Source: Atopobiaceae bacterium
GTDB taxonomy: Bacteria; Actinomycetota; Coriobacteriia; Coriobacteriales; Atopobiaceae
NCBI GenBank assembly: GCA_017533825.1
Contig: JAFWIE010000142.1
Coordinates: 1 to 50,150, forward strand
Direction: 5' to 3'
DNA length: 50,150 nt
Shown here: piece by piece, positions 37,356 through 44,719 of the stretch
Layout: each line of letters begins with the position of its first letter
How positions within the stretch are numbered: the first letter of the stretch is position 1
Notes under the pieces: model-generated
The model's database searches: none
What the model was told of the DNA's origin: nothing
The model's input: the letters and a program-made list of their open reading frames with translations, nothing else
Position numbers and translations under genes: made by a program

Positions 37356-37381
37356 TCACGTCATCAACGCGCTACACAGTA

Positions 37382-37432
37382 TTGCAATTCGCACGTAATT
37401 GTGCTATGTTAAACATGTGGGACAGTTGTCCC
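37382..37432 (+). promoter_or_regulatory. second late promoter with conserved transcript start
   Basis: TTGCAA (37382-37387), 17 bp, TGC-TATGTT (37402-37410). Transcription would start around 37417 with GTGGGACAGTTGTC, matching the start after the portal promoter. GGGACA...TGTCCC forms a small dyad. Unexpectedly, an intrinsic terminator follows only about 30 bp later, before any gene. Confidence 0.68.
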
Positions 37433-37447
37433 GAGACGGCAAGAGTC

Positions 37448-37474
37448 AAAGGCCCTTCGGGGCCTTTTTCTTTT
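37448..37474 (+). terminator. strong UUCG terminator/attenuator
   Basis: AAAGGCCC-TTCG-GGGCCTTT (37448-37467), a perfect 8-bp stem closed by the very stable C(UUCG)G loop, is followed by TTCTTTT. It would end transcripts of the 36195 gene and also those from the promoter at 37382 after about 58 nt, unless read through. Confidence 0.88.
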
Positions 37475-37517
37475 AGCGATTCACATACGCGATGCAATCA
37501 CTAGGAGAGACGGAACC

Positions 37518-38627
37518 ATGGCAGGATTCATAAGCAAGGACTCGCTCAAGAGTGCGCTCGCCGAGATGGTGACGCGCGGAGACGAGAGGTGGGGCTCTGG
37601 CGGCTCTGGCGGGGGGGGCGAAAACAGCCTGTTCGTAACGACTGACGGGCCACTTCTCGGCAGCTTCGTGGAGATGACCGCAACCGCAGGCACGGAGCCA
37701 AGCGACTTCACGTTCGAAGAAGAGAAAGAGGTCGAGAGGGACGGCACCTATGTCACCGAGACGGTCCTGCGGACTTACGGCAGGAACTTGGCAAGCACCC
37801 CGACGAGCACTAGACACTTCAATGCGACGTGGGATACGGGCGACTTCGACCCGACCAACCAAAACCACGGCGTTGACCTTTGTCAGATAAGCGGCGACAA
37901 CCTCGACGTGAAGGCTGGCGACCAGCTCACGGTGTCGTTCCTGTTCATGCCGGACAAGGTCCACAACGGCGAGGGCGGCAGTGGAGTCAAGGCGTTTGCG
38001 ACGCTCTACTTTCCAATGTATCCATGGGTGAGCTACACCGAAGACGAGTATGTAACGATAGACGTCAACGAAACGATTGGTGAGTACCTCCCATTCCTCA
38101 CGACAGAGATGCCTGACCCCGACAGCAGCACCGGTTTCGTACAGGGATTCTACGTATCGGCGGTAGTGACTGCTCCGTGCGACTCCAAGTACCTGACGCT
38201 CAGGCTGGGGTGCAACGACTCGTTCTCCGTGTGGTGCGTCCAAGTCATGCGAGGCAGTCACCAAGGCGCGGGATACGTGCCGTACGGCTATGTCGGCATT
38301 GACTTACCCTATCAAAACACGCAGCTAACCATACCCGTCAACATCGGCAACTCATACCTCGAGGCGACTGGTGACGGCTCCGCCGCAGACATTCTTTCGA
38401 TCGACATGTCCGGCAACGTAAAGCAGACTGACGTTGCGTATGGCAATGGTTACGTGCACGACAGAGGCAGTGTCAAGTCCGATATTGGCCTCATTGCGAA
38501 CGGTGTGACGTTGTCCAGCATGGAGTTGCAAAACGTCAGGGTCACGTCGGCGACCGGAGCAATGAAGAGCGTAGTCGACAGCATCAAGTCTCTTGCCATC
38601 GACGTCGATCTGCTCAAGAGCAACTAG
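37518..38627 (+). CDS. structural/fibre protein, beta-rich (hypothetical)
   Basis: A 369-aa protein starting MAGFISKDSLKSALAEMVTR, a Gly-rich hinge (WGSGGSGGGG), then a jelly-roll-like carbohydrate-binding-type body (LDVKAGDQLTVSFLFMPDKV, YEQ-free beta strands, YLTLRLGCNDSFSVWCVQVM). The C-terminus resembles fibre ends (ILSIDMSGNVKQTDVAYGNG, VTSATGAMKSVVDSIKSLAI). It lies after the promoter/attenuator and is probably a second fibre or head-fibre protein. Family not recognised. Confidence 0.6.
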   Translation: MAGFISKDSLKSALAEMVTRGDERWGSGGSGGGGENSLFVTTDGPLLGSFVEMTATAGTEPSDFTFEEEKEVERDGTYVTETVLRTYGRNLASTPTSTRHFNATWDTGDFDPTNQNHGVDLCQISGDNLDVKAGDQLTVSFLFMPDKVHNGEGGSGVKAFATLYFPMYPWVSYTEDEYVTIDVNETIGEYLPFLTTEMPDPDSSTGFVQGFYVSAVVTAPCDSKYLTLRLGCNDSFSVWCVQVMRGSHQGAGYVPYGYVGIDLPYQNTQLTIPVNIGNSYLEATGDGSAADILSIDMSGNVKQTDVAYGNGYVHDRGSVKSDIGLIANGVTLSSMELQNVRVTSATGAMKSVVDSIKSLAIDVDLLKSN

Positions 38628-38661
38628 CAAACAACCAATCGAATAGCGTGAACGGAGCGGT

Positions 38662-39066
38662 ATGAACTACTACCCATACCAATACCAGCAGACTCCGCAG
38701 CCCCAGCAGTTCGACAACGTCGTGACCGTGACTGGCATCGACGGCGCGAACGCGTTTCGGATAGGGCCGAACTCGCGTGCGATTCTCGTCGACGGCAACG
38801 AGGACGTCGTCTACCTGAAGACGACGGACGGCGGCGGGTTCCCGACGCTTCGGGCATTCAGCATCAAGGAGAGGCCGCTCAACGGAACCGGCACGAGCCA
38901 GTACGTGACAAGACAGGAGCTTGACGACGTGCTCGGCAGGATGGCGGAGACGCTGTCCGCCCGGATAGCGGAGAACATCTCGGGCATGGCGGCAAACACG
39001 GCGACGAACATGACGGAGGAAGAGAATGTCAAACAGCATGCTCAACAGCGGCTCCCAGCAGTATAG
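38662..39066 (+). CDS. small virion-associated protein (hypothetical)
   Basis: A 134-aa protein. A Tyr/Gln/Pro-rich start (NYYPYQYQQTPQPQQF) is followed by a compact beta domain (VTGIDGANAFRIGPNSRAIL, VVYLKTTDGGGFPTLRAFSI) and a helical tail (VTRQELDDVLGRMAETLSAR). This arrangement recurs in gut siphophages next to small structural genes. It overlaps the next gene by 41 bp in another frame. Confidence 0.6.
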   Translation: MNYYPYQYQQTPQPQQFDNVVTVTGIDGANAFRIGPNSRAILVDGNEDVVYLKTTDGGGFPTLRAFSIKERPLNGTGTSQYVTRQELDDVLGRMAETLSARIAENISGMAANTATNMTEEENVKQHAQQRLPAV

Positions 39067-39271
39067 CGGCATCACCAGCGTCATAGCGTCGGCGATCAGC
39101 GGCTCTGGCGGCAACCAGAGGGCCGCGTACGACAACATCGTCAACAGCAACTCGGAACTCGCGAAGTTCCTGCGCGACAACGCGAACAAGACGCCCGAGC
39201 AGGTGGCCGCAGAGAACGGCGTTGACATAGGCGTCGCGAGGGGAGTGCTCGGCTCCATATTCGGAATGTAG
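39026..39271 (+). CDS. small helical protein (hypothetical)
   Basis: An 81-aa protein, Ser/Asn/Gln-rich at the N-terminus (SNSMLNSGSQQYSGITSVIA) with a helical C-terminus (NANKTPEQVAAENGVDIGVA ... LGSIFGM). Its ATG is preceded by GGAGGAAGAG inside the preceding gene. It is probably a small virion component. No family identified. Confidence 0.58.
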   Translation: MSNSMLNSGSQQYSGITSVIASAISGSGGNQRAAYDNIVNSNSELAKFLRDNANKTPEQVAAENGVDIGVARGVLGSIFGM

Positions 39272-39386
39272 TCGTACCCGAGGATGTGTCTCGAATTGAA
39301 CGGCGTGCAATGTATGCCGAGGCCACCGTAGCCGTCGGTGGCACCGGCAAGCTGACAGACCCACATTCAAGAGACGGGACAATACT

Positions 39387-40112
39387 ATGGAAAACACTAT
39401 GCTCTCACCTGCCGACATCAAGTCGCTCATGGGCGACGGAGGCTGCAACGGCAACGAATGGCTCATGATAATCCTCTTCGCCATGATATTCGGATGGAAC
39501 GGCGGAGGGTTCGGCAACAACAACGCACTCGCGAACGCCATCGGGTACGAGAACCTCGCCACCAGCGCCGAGGTGCAGCGCGGCTTCGACAACCAGAACA
39601 GCATGGCGAACGAGCGCGAGATACTCGCGTCGATCAACCAGAACGCGTTGCAGGGAATGCAGAACGCGAACCAGAACACCCAGTACGTGATGGGCGCGGT
39701 CAACGACAAGTACAACGAGATGCAGCGCGACATCGCCAACGTGGCGATGATGCAGCAGCAGGCCATCGCCAACCAGGGACAGTGCTGCGCGAGCACGCAG
39801 CTCGGCATGGCGCAGGGCAACGCGGCGCTCGCGGCGCAGATAGCGCAGAACGAGTACAACAACGCCATGCGCGACGCAGCCACGAACGCGAACTTCACGG
39901 CGCAGATACAGGGACTCAAGGACACTTGGTACGAGGACAAGATCGCCGGGCTGCAGCAGGAGGTCACGCAGCTTCGCGGCGTCATCGGCAACCAGGGCAT
40001 CCAGTCGCAGCTCAACGAGATAAGCTCGAAGATGCTCACGTACCCGCAGGGATGGACGTACAACGCGGGTCCGGCCCCGTTCTGCAACTGCGGAAGCGGC
40101 TGCAACATCTAG
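39387..40112 (+). CDS. Asn/Gln/Ala-rich coiled-coil structural protein
   Basis: A 241-aa protein. The N-terminus has a hydrophobic stretch (NEWLMIILFAMIFGWNGGG) that could be a membrane or core segment. The middle is an Asn/Gln/Ala-rich helical region (QNALQGMQNANQNTQYVMGA, MMQQQAIANQGQCCAST), followed by a coiled coil (WYEDKIAGLQQEVTQLRGVI) and a Cys-rich end (PFCNCGSGCNI). Similar proteins are common in gut phages beside fibre and lysis genes, but I know of no assigned function. An intrinsic terminator follows. Confidence 0.6.
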   Translation: MENTMLSPADIKSLMGDGGCNGNEWLMIILFAMIFGWNGGGFGNNNALANAIGYENLATSAEVQRGFDNQNSMANEREILASINQNALQGMQNANQNTQYVMGAVNDKYNEMQRDIANVAMMQQQAIANQGQCCASTQLGMAQGNAALAAQIAQNEYNNAMRDAATNANFTAQIQGLKDTWYEDKIAGLQQEVTQLRGVIGNQGIQSQLNEISSKMLTYPQGWTYNAGPAPFCNCGSGCNI

Positions 40113-40140
40113 GCCGCACACGGTCACACGAGACAAGGAA

Positions 40141-40171
40141 GGGCGCATCGCGAGGTGCGCCCGCTTTTTTT
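40141..40171 (+). terminator. intrinsic terminator between structural genes
   Basis: GGGCGCA (40141-40147) pairs with TGCGCCC (40156-40162) around an 8-nt loop, followed by GC and seven T (40165-40171). The T-run ends right before the GGAGG of the 40183 gene, which is still in the same direction. Confidence 0.82.
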
Positions 40172-40182
40172 GGAGGAATGCC

Positions 40183-40593
40183 ATGAGCTGCAAGTCAGCG
40201 ATACACACAGTCAACACCAACGCCGACGTCGCCGCCAACGGCCAGATACCGTTCGGCTCGATAGTGCGCAGGTTCGGGCAGGACGTCGACCTGCAGGGCT
40301 CCGACATAGTCTGCTGCGGTCGCGGATACTACGACTGCGACTGCTCGGTGACGCTCGCTCCCGTCGCTGCGGGTGACGTCGGAATACAGCTCTACGCTGA
40401 CGGCAACCCGATTCCCGGAGCGTTCGCGCAGGGCACCGGCACCGCCGGAGACCCGCTCAACCTGTGCGTCACGGCGCTCGTGCGCCAGAGGTGCTGCGGT
40501 GCCACGAGCGTGAGCCTTCGCCTCGTCACGCCCACGGGCATCACGACCGGGGCGACGGTCGCCAACGCGTCGATGGTCATAGAGAAGCTGTGA
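40183..40593 (+). CDS. Cys-rich beta-sandwich protein (hypothetical)
   Basis: A 136-aa protein with a beta-rich repetitive pattern (VNTNADVAANGQIPFGSIVR, SVTLAPVAAGDVGIQLYADG, ATSVSLRLVTPTGITTGATV) and Cys pairs (IVCCGRGYYDCDCS, QRCCGAT). It resembles trimeric C1q/TNF- or exosporium-type tips. It may be a small decoration protein. Its stop overlaps the next ATG (TGATG). Confidence 0.55.
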   Translation: MSCKSAIHTVNTNADVAANGQIPFGSIVRRFGQDVDLQGSDIVCCGRGYYDCDCSVTLAPVAAGDVGIQLYADGNPIPGAFAQGTGTAGDPLNLCVTALVRQRCCGATSVSLRLVTPTGITTGATVANASMVIEKL

Positions 40594-41087
40594 TGGTAGG
40601 CGCACTCGGAACGGTGTCCGACAGGCTCGTCGGCGGCATGATGTTCCACAGCGACCATGCGGACCTCATGGGACTCATAGGGGTCGACGGCCTGAGAAAG
40701 ATGCACGAGCGAGGGTTCAGGGACGACTCGCACAACATGCGCAAGGTGCGTCGCGCATGCATGTCGCAGTTGGGGAAGATGCCCCCGCACGGAAACCAGG
40801 AGAGAACCAAGACGCTCGACTCGGTGGCCGGGAGGAGCAACGACAACATAGGCGCGAGCGAGAGGCAGAGGCTCGTGCGCTCCTCGATGGCAGACTGGGT
40901 CAAGTGGGAGTCCGACACGATCGCCATATACGCGGACGCATGCGACAAGGTCGCGGGCAACGCGTGCCTGTGGGAGCTCGTGAGGGGACTGCAGGCGGAC
41001 ACCGAGAAGGAGCTTGCACGCGCAAAGAGACTCATGCAGGAGTTCGACGCGTGCGGATATGACATGTGTCACATATACGAGATGTAG
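40593..41087 (+). CDS. helical-bundle protein (hypothetical)
   Basis: A 164-aa protein, nearly all helical, with a ferritin-like feel (MMFHSDHADLMGLIGVDGLR, RLVRSSMADWVKWESDTIAI, CLWELVRGLQADTEKELARA). Such proteins occur beside small virion genes in gut phages. It starts in a TGATG overlap and ends just before the DGR target gene, so it is probably co-transcribed with it. The function is unknown. Confidence 0.55.
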   Translation: MVGALGTVSDRLVGGMMFHSDHADLMGLIGVDGLRKMHERGFRDDSHNMRKVRRACMSQLGKMPPHGNQERTKTLDSVAGRSNDNIGASERQRLVRSSMADWVKWESDTIAIYADACDKVAGNACLWELVRGLQADTEKELARAKRLMQEFDACGYDMCHIYEM

Positions 41088-41104
41088 GAACAGGAGGTGG
41101 TCGA

Positions 41105-42868
41105 ATGGCCCGAAAGTTGAACAACGCGCACCTCAGGGACATTGCCGACGCGGTCGACCCGAGCGGGACGACCGATGGCAAGATGCTGAACAACGAGTAC
41201 CTCGAGAGGATCGCGGACGGCATCGGGTCGATCACCGGCGTCGTCGACGCGAGCACGGGCAAGGTGCTCAGCTCGATGCTGGAAGGCGTGATAGACGCGA
41301 GCAACCTGCCGTCGTACGTCGACGACGTAATCGAGGGATACTACCACGACGGCGCGTTCTACGCTGACTCGACGCACGAGACGGCGATGGTCGGCGAGTC
41401 GGGGAAGATATACGTCGACGTGCCCAGCGGCACGACGTACCGTTGGGGCGGCTCCGCGTACGCGGCCATAGGCGGCGGGCAGGGCGCATCCATCGACCTC
41501 GGCATCACCGGCTCCACGGCAGGGCAGTTCGCGAAGGTCGCGGCGGTCGATGCCAACGGCGCACCGACAGCGTGGACCACCGAGGCGCTCAAGCACACGC
41601 TCACCGTCACCTGCGTCACACAGGACAACGTCACGGTTACGGGCCAGACGGTGACCGTGCGCCAAGACGGGCCGGATGGCACGGTGTGGGCGACCATCGC
41701 GTACGAGGGACAGCCGGTGAGCCTCTCGCTTCCCGAGGGCTTCGTGTGGCACGCGAGCGTCACGAGCGACCTCGCCCACCACTTCAACCCCACGACCGCG
41801 TCAGGCGTCATCCGTGACGCCGACGTCTCGGCCACGCTCACGTACTCGGACTTCTCGACCATCCGCACCGCAGCCGACATCAAAGCGGCGCTCGACTCGG
41901 ACATCGACCTCACCGACCTCGTCGGGGAGCAGATTTCGTGCTCCTACGGCTCGAGCACGTACGCGTGGGACGTAGTGGACTACGACTCGTACGCGGGAGA
42001 GGTGACGCTTCTCGGAGCCGACTGCGCGGCCACGGCCGCGAACATACTGTTCGAGCCTCAGCAGGCGCTCGCGTGGTTCGAGGACGGCCTTCCCGCAGGC
42101 GACTACAGCTTCCAGAACGGCAACGCCACGTACTACTTCACTCTCACGAAGTCCATCCCCGCAGGGGGCCAGCTCAGGGCCACCACAACTACGTTCCAGA
42201 CTTGGGAGAGCTATTCCGCCACGGCAACCCTCGAGACGGGCACGGTGTCGACGACGGAGATTGTCGGCGCGACGCTGCTGGGCAAGTGCGGCACGGAGAC
42301 GGGCGCGTACCCGCTCAACCACATGGACCGCGTGAACAGCGGCTCGAACAACTACGGCGAGTCGTTCGTCCACGCGTGGCTCAACTTCTCGGGAGCGGCA
42401 AACGAGCAGGTGCCGAGGGTGACGAGGTTCTCGCGACCGTACGCAATCAGCTACCCCGGCTTCCTCGGCAACCTCGACCCAGACTTCGTCGCATGCGTCG
42501 CCGACACGGCGTGGAAGTGCTCTTCGACGTCGGCCTACGAGTGTCCCTCTTCCATGGGCGGCACGACCACGAAGGGCAATCCGTACACGGTCACGTCCAA
42601 GTTCGCGCTCGCGTCCGAGAAGGAGCTGTTCGGCACGTACGGAGGGGTCGACGCGGGCGACTCGCAGTTCGACCTCTTCGTCGGTGCCACGGACGACGAG
42701 CGCAAGAGGTATCGCGGCAACTCGGCGCAGTACTGGTGGTTGCGCTCCCCGTATCCCGGCCTCGCGTACTACGTTCGCAACGTCAGCACGTCGGGTGGGG
42801 TCTACCACAACTTCGCGAGCAGCAGCGTTGCCGCCGTCCCGGCCTGCAAAATCCGCAAATCTAGCTAA
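41105..42868 (+). CDS. DGR target: lectin-fold variable receptor-binding protein
   Basis: A 587-aa protein starting at ATG 41105 after AGGAGGTGG. The N-terminus has a short repeated word (LNNAHLRDIADAV, LNNEYLERIADGI). The middle is beta-rich (YYHDGAFYADSTHETAMVGE; an immunoglobulin-like TVTCVTQDNVTVTGQTVTVR). From about residue 255 a DUF6273/C-type-lectin-like domain contains IVGATLLGKCGTETGAYPLN, FVHAWLNFSGAANEQVPRVT and FALASEKELFGTYGG, then YWWLRSP. Residues 540-581 are the variable repeat, rich in Tyr, Ser and Asn, ending AVPACKIRKSS. This is the usual place of diversity in DGR targets, where the lectin scaffold displays mutable side chains for ligand contact. I infer a tail or virion-surface adhesin. 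Confidence 0.88.
   Translation: MARKLNNAHLRDIADAVDPSGTTDGKMLNNEYLERIADGIGSITGVVDASTGKVLSSMLEGVIDASNLPSYVDDVIEGYYHDGAFYADSTHETAMVGESGKIYVDVPSGTTYRWGGSAYAAIGGGQGASIDLGITGSTAGQFAKVAAVDANGAPTAWTTEALKHTLTVTCVTQDNVTVTGQTVTVRQDGPDGTVWATIAYEGQPVSLSLPEGFVWHASVTSDLAHHFNPTTASGVIRDADVSATLTYSDFSTIRTAADIKAALDSDIDLTDLVGEQISCSYGSSTYAWDVVDYDSYAGEVTLLGADCAATAANILFEPQQALAWFEDGLPAGDYSFQNGNATYYFTLTKSIPAGGQLRATTTTFQTWESYSATATLETGTVSTTEIVGATLLGKCGTETGAYPLNHMDRVNSGSNNYGESFVHAWLNFSGAANEQVPRVTRFSRPYAISYPGFLGNLDPDFVACVADTAWKCSSTSAYECPSSMGGTTTKGNPYTVTSKFALASEKELFGTYGGVDAGDSQFDLFVGATDDERKRYRGNSAQYWWLRSPYPGLAYYVRNVSTSGGVYHNFASSSVAAVPACKIRKSS
42722..42847 (+). repeat. DGR variable repeat (VR)
   Basis: 126 bp in frame at the 3' end of the target gene, aligned without gaps to the template repeat at 43365-43490. 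There are 17 differences. Sixteen are at template adenines (A to T, C or G), hitting 14 codons, mostly AAY converted to TAC, CTC, AGC, CAC or TTC. One is a T to G change in codon 36. The 3' part GCCGCCGTCCCGG...TGC is nearly invariant and should be the homing-initiation segment. Confidence 0.95.
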
Positions 42869-42869
42869 T

Positions 42870-42887
42870 CCGCCGCGATAGCGGCGG
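42870..42887. other. DGR target-site hairpin (7-bp stem, GATA loop)
   Basis: CCGCCGC-GATA-GCGGCGG, a perfect 7-bp inverted repeat with a 4-nt loop, begins one base after the target stop codon and 22 bp after the VR. In the Bordetella phage BPP-1 DGR a short hairpin/cruciform with a GRNA-type loop just after the VR is needed for efficient homing; GATA fits GRNA. It may also lower translation of the next gene. Confidence 0.75.
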
Positions 42888-42902
42888 CAGATTGGACGCA
42901 TC

Positions 42903-43346
42903 ATGAGCGTGAGGGTATCCGACCGAAATGAGGGCAAGCTGCAGGTGCTCGACCTCACGAGGAGGCTTGCGGCCCATACGATTCGGATGTGCAAGAACGA
43001 GGATGCGTTTCCGAAACGCCAACGATGGGTGTTCACCCAACGCATAGTTGATGAGGCGATCGAGTGCTACTCGTGCGTGAGACGCGCAAATGCCACGCTG
43101 ATGCGTGAAGGTCCGACGCTTGACACCGACTATGCCTACCGCAGGTCACAGCAGGTGGAGGCACACGCAAGGCTCAACGCGCTCATGTCGCTCATCGACC
43201 TCTCGTTCGAATTGGGCAACGTCGGAGACCGCAGGGCGTCACACTGGATGGGCCTCGCCAAGGAGACCAACGAGAAGCTCAAGGCATGGATGCGGTCAGA
43301 CTCAAAGAGGTACGTCGCGCTCGGGGCCAGCCGAGACGGCGCATAG
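42903..43346 (+). CDS. avd: Avd-like DGR accessory protein
   Basis: A 147-aa basic four-helix protein (GKLQVLDLTRRLAAHTIRMC, FPKRQRWVFTQRIVDEAIEC, RRSQQVEAHARLNALMSLID, WMGLAKETNEKLKAWMRSDS). The FPKRxRW...xIVDxAIEC pattern and its location between target gene and template repeat match the accessory variability determinant. In Bordetella Avd forms a pentamer that binds the reverse transcriptase and template RNA and is needed for adenine mutagenesis. The ribosome binding site is weak and overlaps the hairpin region, perhaps keeping levels low. Confidence 0.85.
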   Translation: MSVRVSDRNEGKLQVLDLTRRLAAHTIRMCKNEDAFPKRQRWVFTQRIVDEAIECYSCVRRANATLMREGPTLDTDYAYRRSQQVEAHARLNALMSLIDLSFELGNVGDRRASHWMGLAKETNEKLKAWMRSDSKRYVALGASRDGA

Positions 43347-43364
43347 CGGAGTGTCCATGATGGT

Positions 43365-43490
43365 ACGGCGCAGAACTGGTGGTTGCGCTCCCCGAATCCC
43401 GGCAACGCGAACAACGTTCGCAACGTCAACACGTCGGGTGGGGTCAACAACAACAACGCGAACAACAGCTATGCCGCCGTCCCGGACTGC
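43365..43490 (+). repeat. DGR template repeat (TR)
   Basis: A non-coding 126-bp template, 643 bp downstream of the VR. Read in the VR frame it has 13 AAY codons among 42, plus ACG, AGC, TAT and GAC. It therefore offers 32 adenines for mutagenesis while Trp-Trp-Leu-Arg-Ser-Pro and the Gly/Val scaffold codons contain none. Transcribed, it is the RNA copied with errors at adenine by the DGR reverse transcriptase. Confidence 0.95.
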
Positions 43491-43675
43491 GGAGAGGCGA
43501 GAACGAGTAGGCCACGAGCCGAAAGCGGTGCCGCCGCGCAGGGATGGACTCTCCCACCTCCCACGGGAGGGAAGCATGCGGATGACGCGCGTGTCCTTCG
43601 GGACGTCGCGCTATACGCGTCCGCCGACACAGGCGCGGTGCGCCCCGACGTCTGGCACACGAGGGGCGTACCCAC
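43491..43675 (+). ncRNA. TR-RT spacer, putative part of the DGR RNA
   Basis: 185 non-coding bases between template repeat and reverse transcriptase start. They are GC-rich, with self-complementary segments such as CCTCC-CACG-GGAGG (43557-43570). In BPP-1 the corresponding spacer is part of the DGR RNA that primes and binds the reverse transcriptase-Avd complex. Position and size fit; folding has not been computed. Together with the TR this explains the geneless stretch 43347-43675. Confidence 0.6.
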
Positions 43676-44719
43676 ATGGACAGGTCTTACTGGCACGACG
43701 CAACGGAACCTGGTGCGTTGTACGACGCGTTGAAAGTCTGTTGCAGGGGTGTCAGGTGGAAGGACTCGGTCGTTGGGTACGAGGAACGCGGCCTCATGCA
43801 CTCGGTCGAGCTTTCCGAGTTGCTCAGGAACGGCACGTACAAGATAAGCAAGTACCAACGGTTCGAGGTGATGGAGCCTAAGCGCAGGGAGATAGTCGCG
43901 GCAAGGCTCGTGGACAGGCAGTTCCAGCGTGCGTTGTGCGACGCGGGACTGTACGAGGACATTACGGAGCACTTCACTGCCGACAACTGCGCATGTCAGT
44001 CGGGCAGGGGAACTGACTACGCGATGGCGCGGCTCAAGTCTCAGCTCGGCGCGTACCATCGGAGGCACGGTGACGCGGGCTGGTACCTAAAGTGCGACGT
44101 GAGGCACTTCTTCGCGTCGATACCGCACGACGTCGCGAAGTGCGCCATCACGAAAAGGGTGTCCGACCCGATGGCCGCAAGGGCCGTCTGCGACGTCATC
44201 GACTCGTTTGGTGGAGACAGGGGACTCGGACTCGGAAGCCAGATAAGCCAGCTCACCGCGCTTGCGGTGCTCGATGACATGGACCATATGGTACGCGAGC
44301 GCCTTGGCGTGAGGTGCTACGTGAGGTACATGGACGATTTCATTCTCGTGCATGAGGACAAGGAGCATCTCAGGTCATGTCTTGACGCGATATCGCGACA
44401 CCTCTCCGAGATTGGGCTTGAGCTTAACGGCAAGACCACGATGCAACCGCTGAGACACGGCATATGGTTCCTTCAATGGCGATTCGTGATAACGCGTACG
44501 GGAAGGGTTCTGGTGCTCTGCAACAGGCGCAAGATTGCGAAGTGGAAGAGGCGTCTCGCTGCGATATGGAGCCGTGAGACATCAGGGCTATCGCCGAACG
44601 GAACCACGAGACGCGTGTATGAGTGCTACCTCGCGTGTCTTGCGAAGGGAGATGCACGGCGTGAACGCGGCATGCTCACTGCGTTCTATGAAGACCTTAC
44701 GGGAGTGAACTATGCTTGA
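43676..44719 (+). CDS. DGR reverse transcriptase
   Basis: A 347-aa reverse transcriptase that copies TR RNA with adenine-specific errors. Visible motifs: FTADNCACQSGRGTDYAMAR, the palm motif WYLKCDVRHFFASIP (catalytic Asp141), GLGLGSQISQ with the SQ pair (188-189) that marks DGR and related enzymes where other reverse transcriptases have QG, and VRYMDDFILVHED (YMDD, 218-221). Next comes ELNGKTTMQPLRHGIWFLQW and a basic thumb (RKIAKWKRRLAAIW). No maturase or endonuclease domain follows, unlike group II intron enzymes. The frame is intact. ATG 43676 is followed by an overlap with the next gene at 44712. Confidence 0.95.
   Translation: MDRSYWHDATEPGALYDALKVCCRGVRWKDSVVGYEERGLMHSVELSELLRNGTYKISKYQRFEVMEPKRREIVAARLVDRQFQRALCDAGLYEDITEHFTADNCACQSGRGTDYAMARLKSQLGAYHRRHGDAGWYLKCDVRHFFASIPHDVAKCAITKRVSDPMAARAVCDVIDSFGGDRGLGLGSQISQLTALAVLDDMDHMVRERLGVRCYVRYMDDFILVHEDKEHLRSCLDAISRHLSEIGLELNGKTTMQPLRHGIWFLQWRFVITRTGRVLVLCNRRKIAKWKRRLAAIWSRETSGLSPNGTTRRVYECYLACLAKGDARRERGMLTAFYEDLTGVNYA

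Noticed and set aside
41801..43045. 414-codon reverse frame over the DGR target
   Set aside because: Antisense to the target and VR, with low-complexity Arg/Val composition.
43383..43733. Open frames across the template repeat
   Set aside because: Their products are frame-shifted low-complexity peptides; the TR is explained fully as non-coding template.
43676..44719. Group II intron maturase or retron reverse transcriptase
   Set aside because: There is no X/maturase or HNH domain, no intron RNA ends, and the SQ motif with TR/VR/Avd identifies a DGR.
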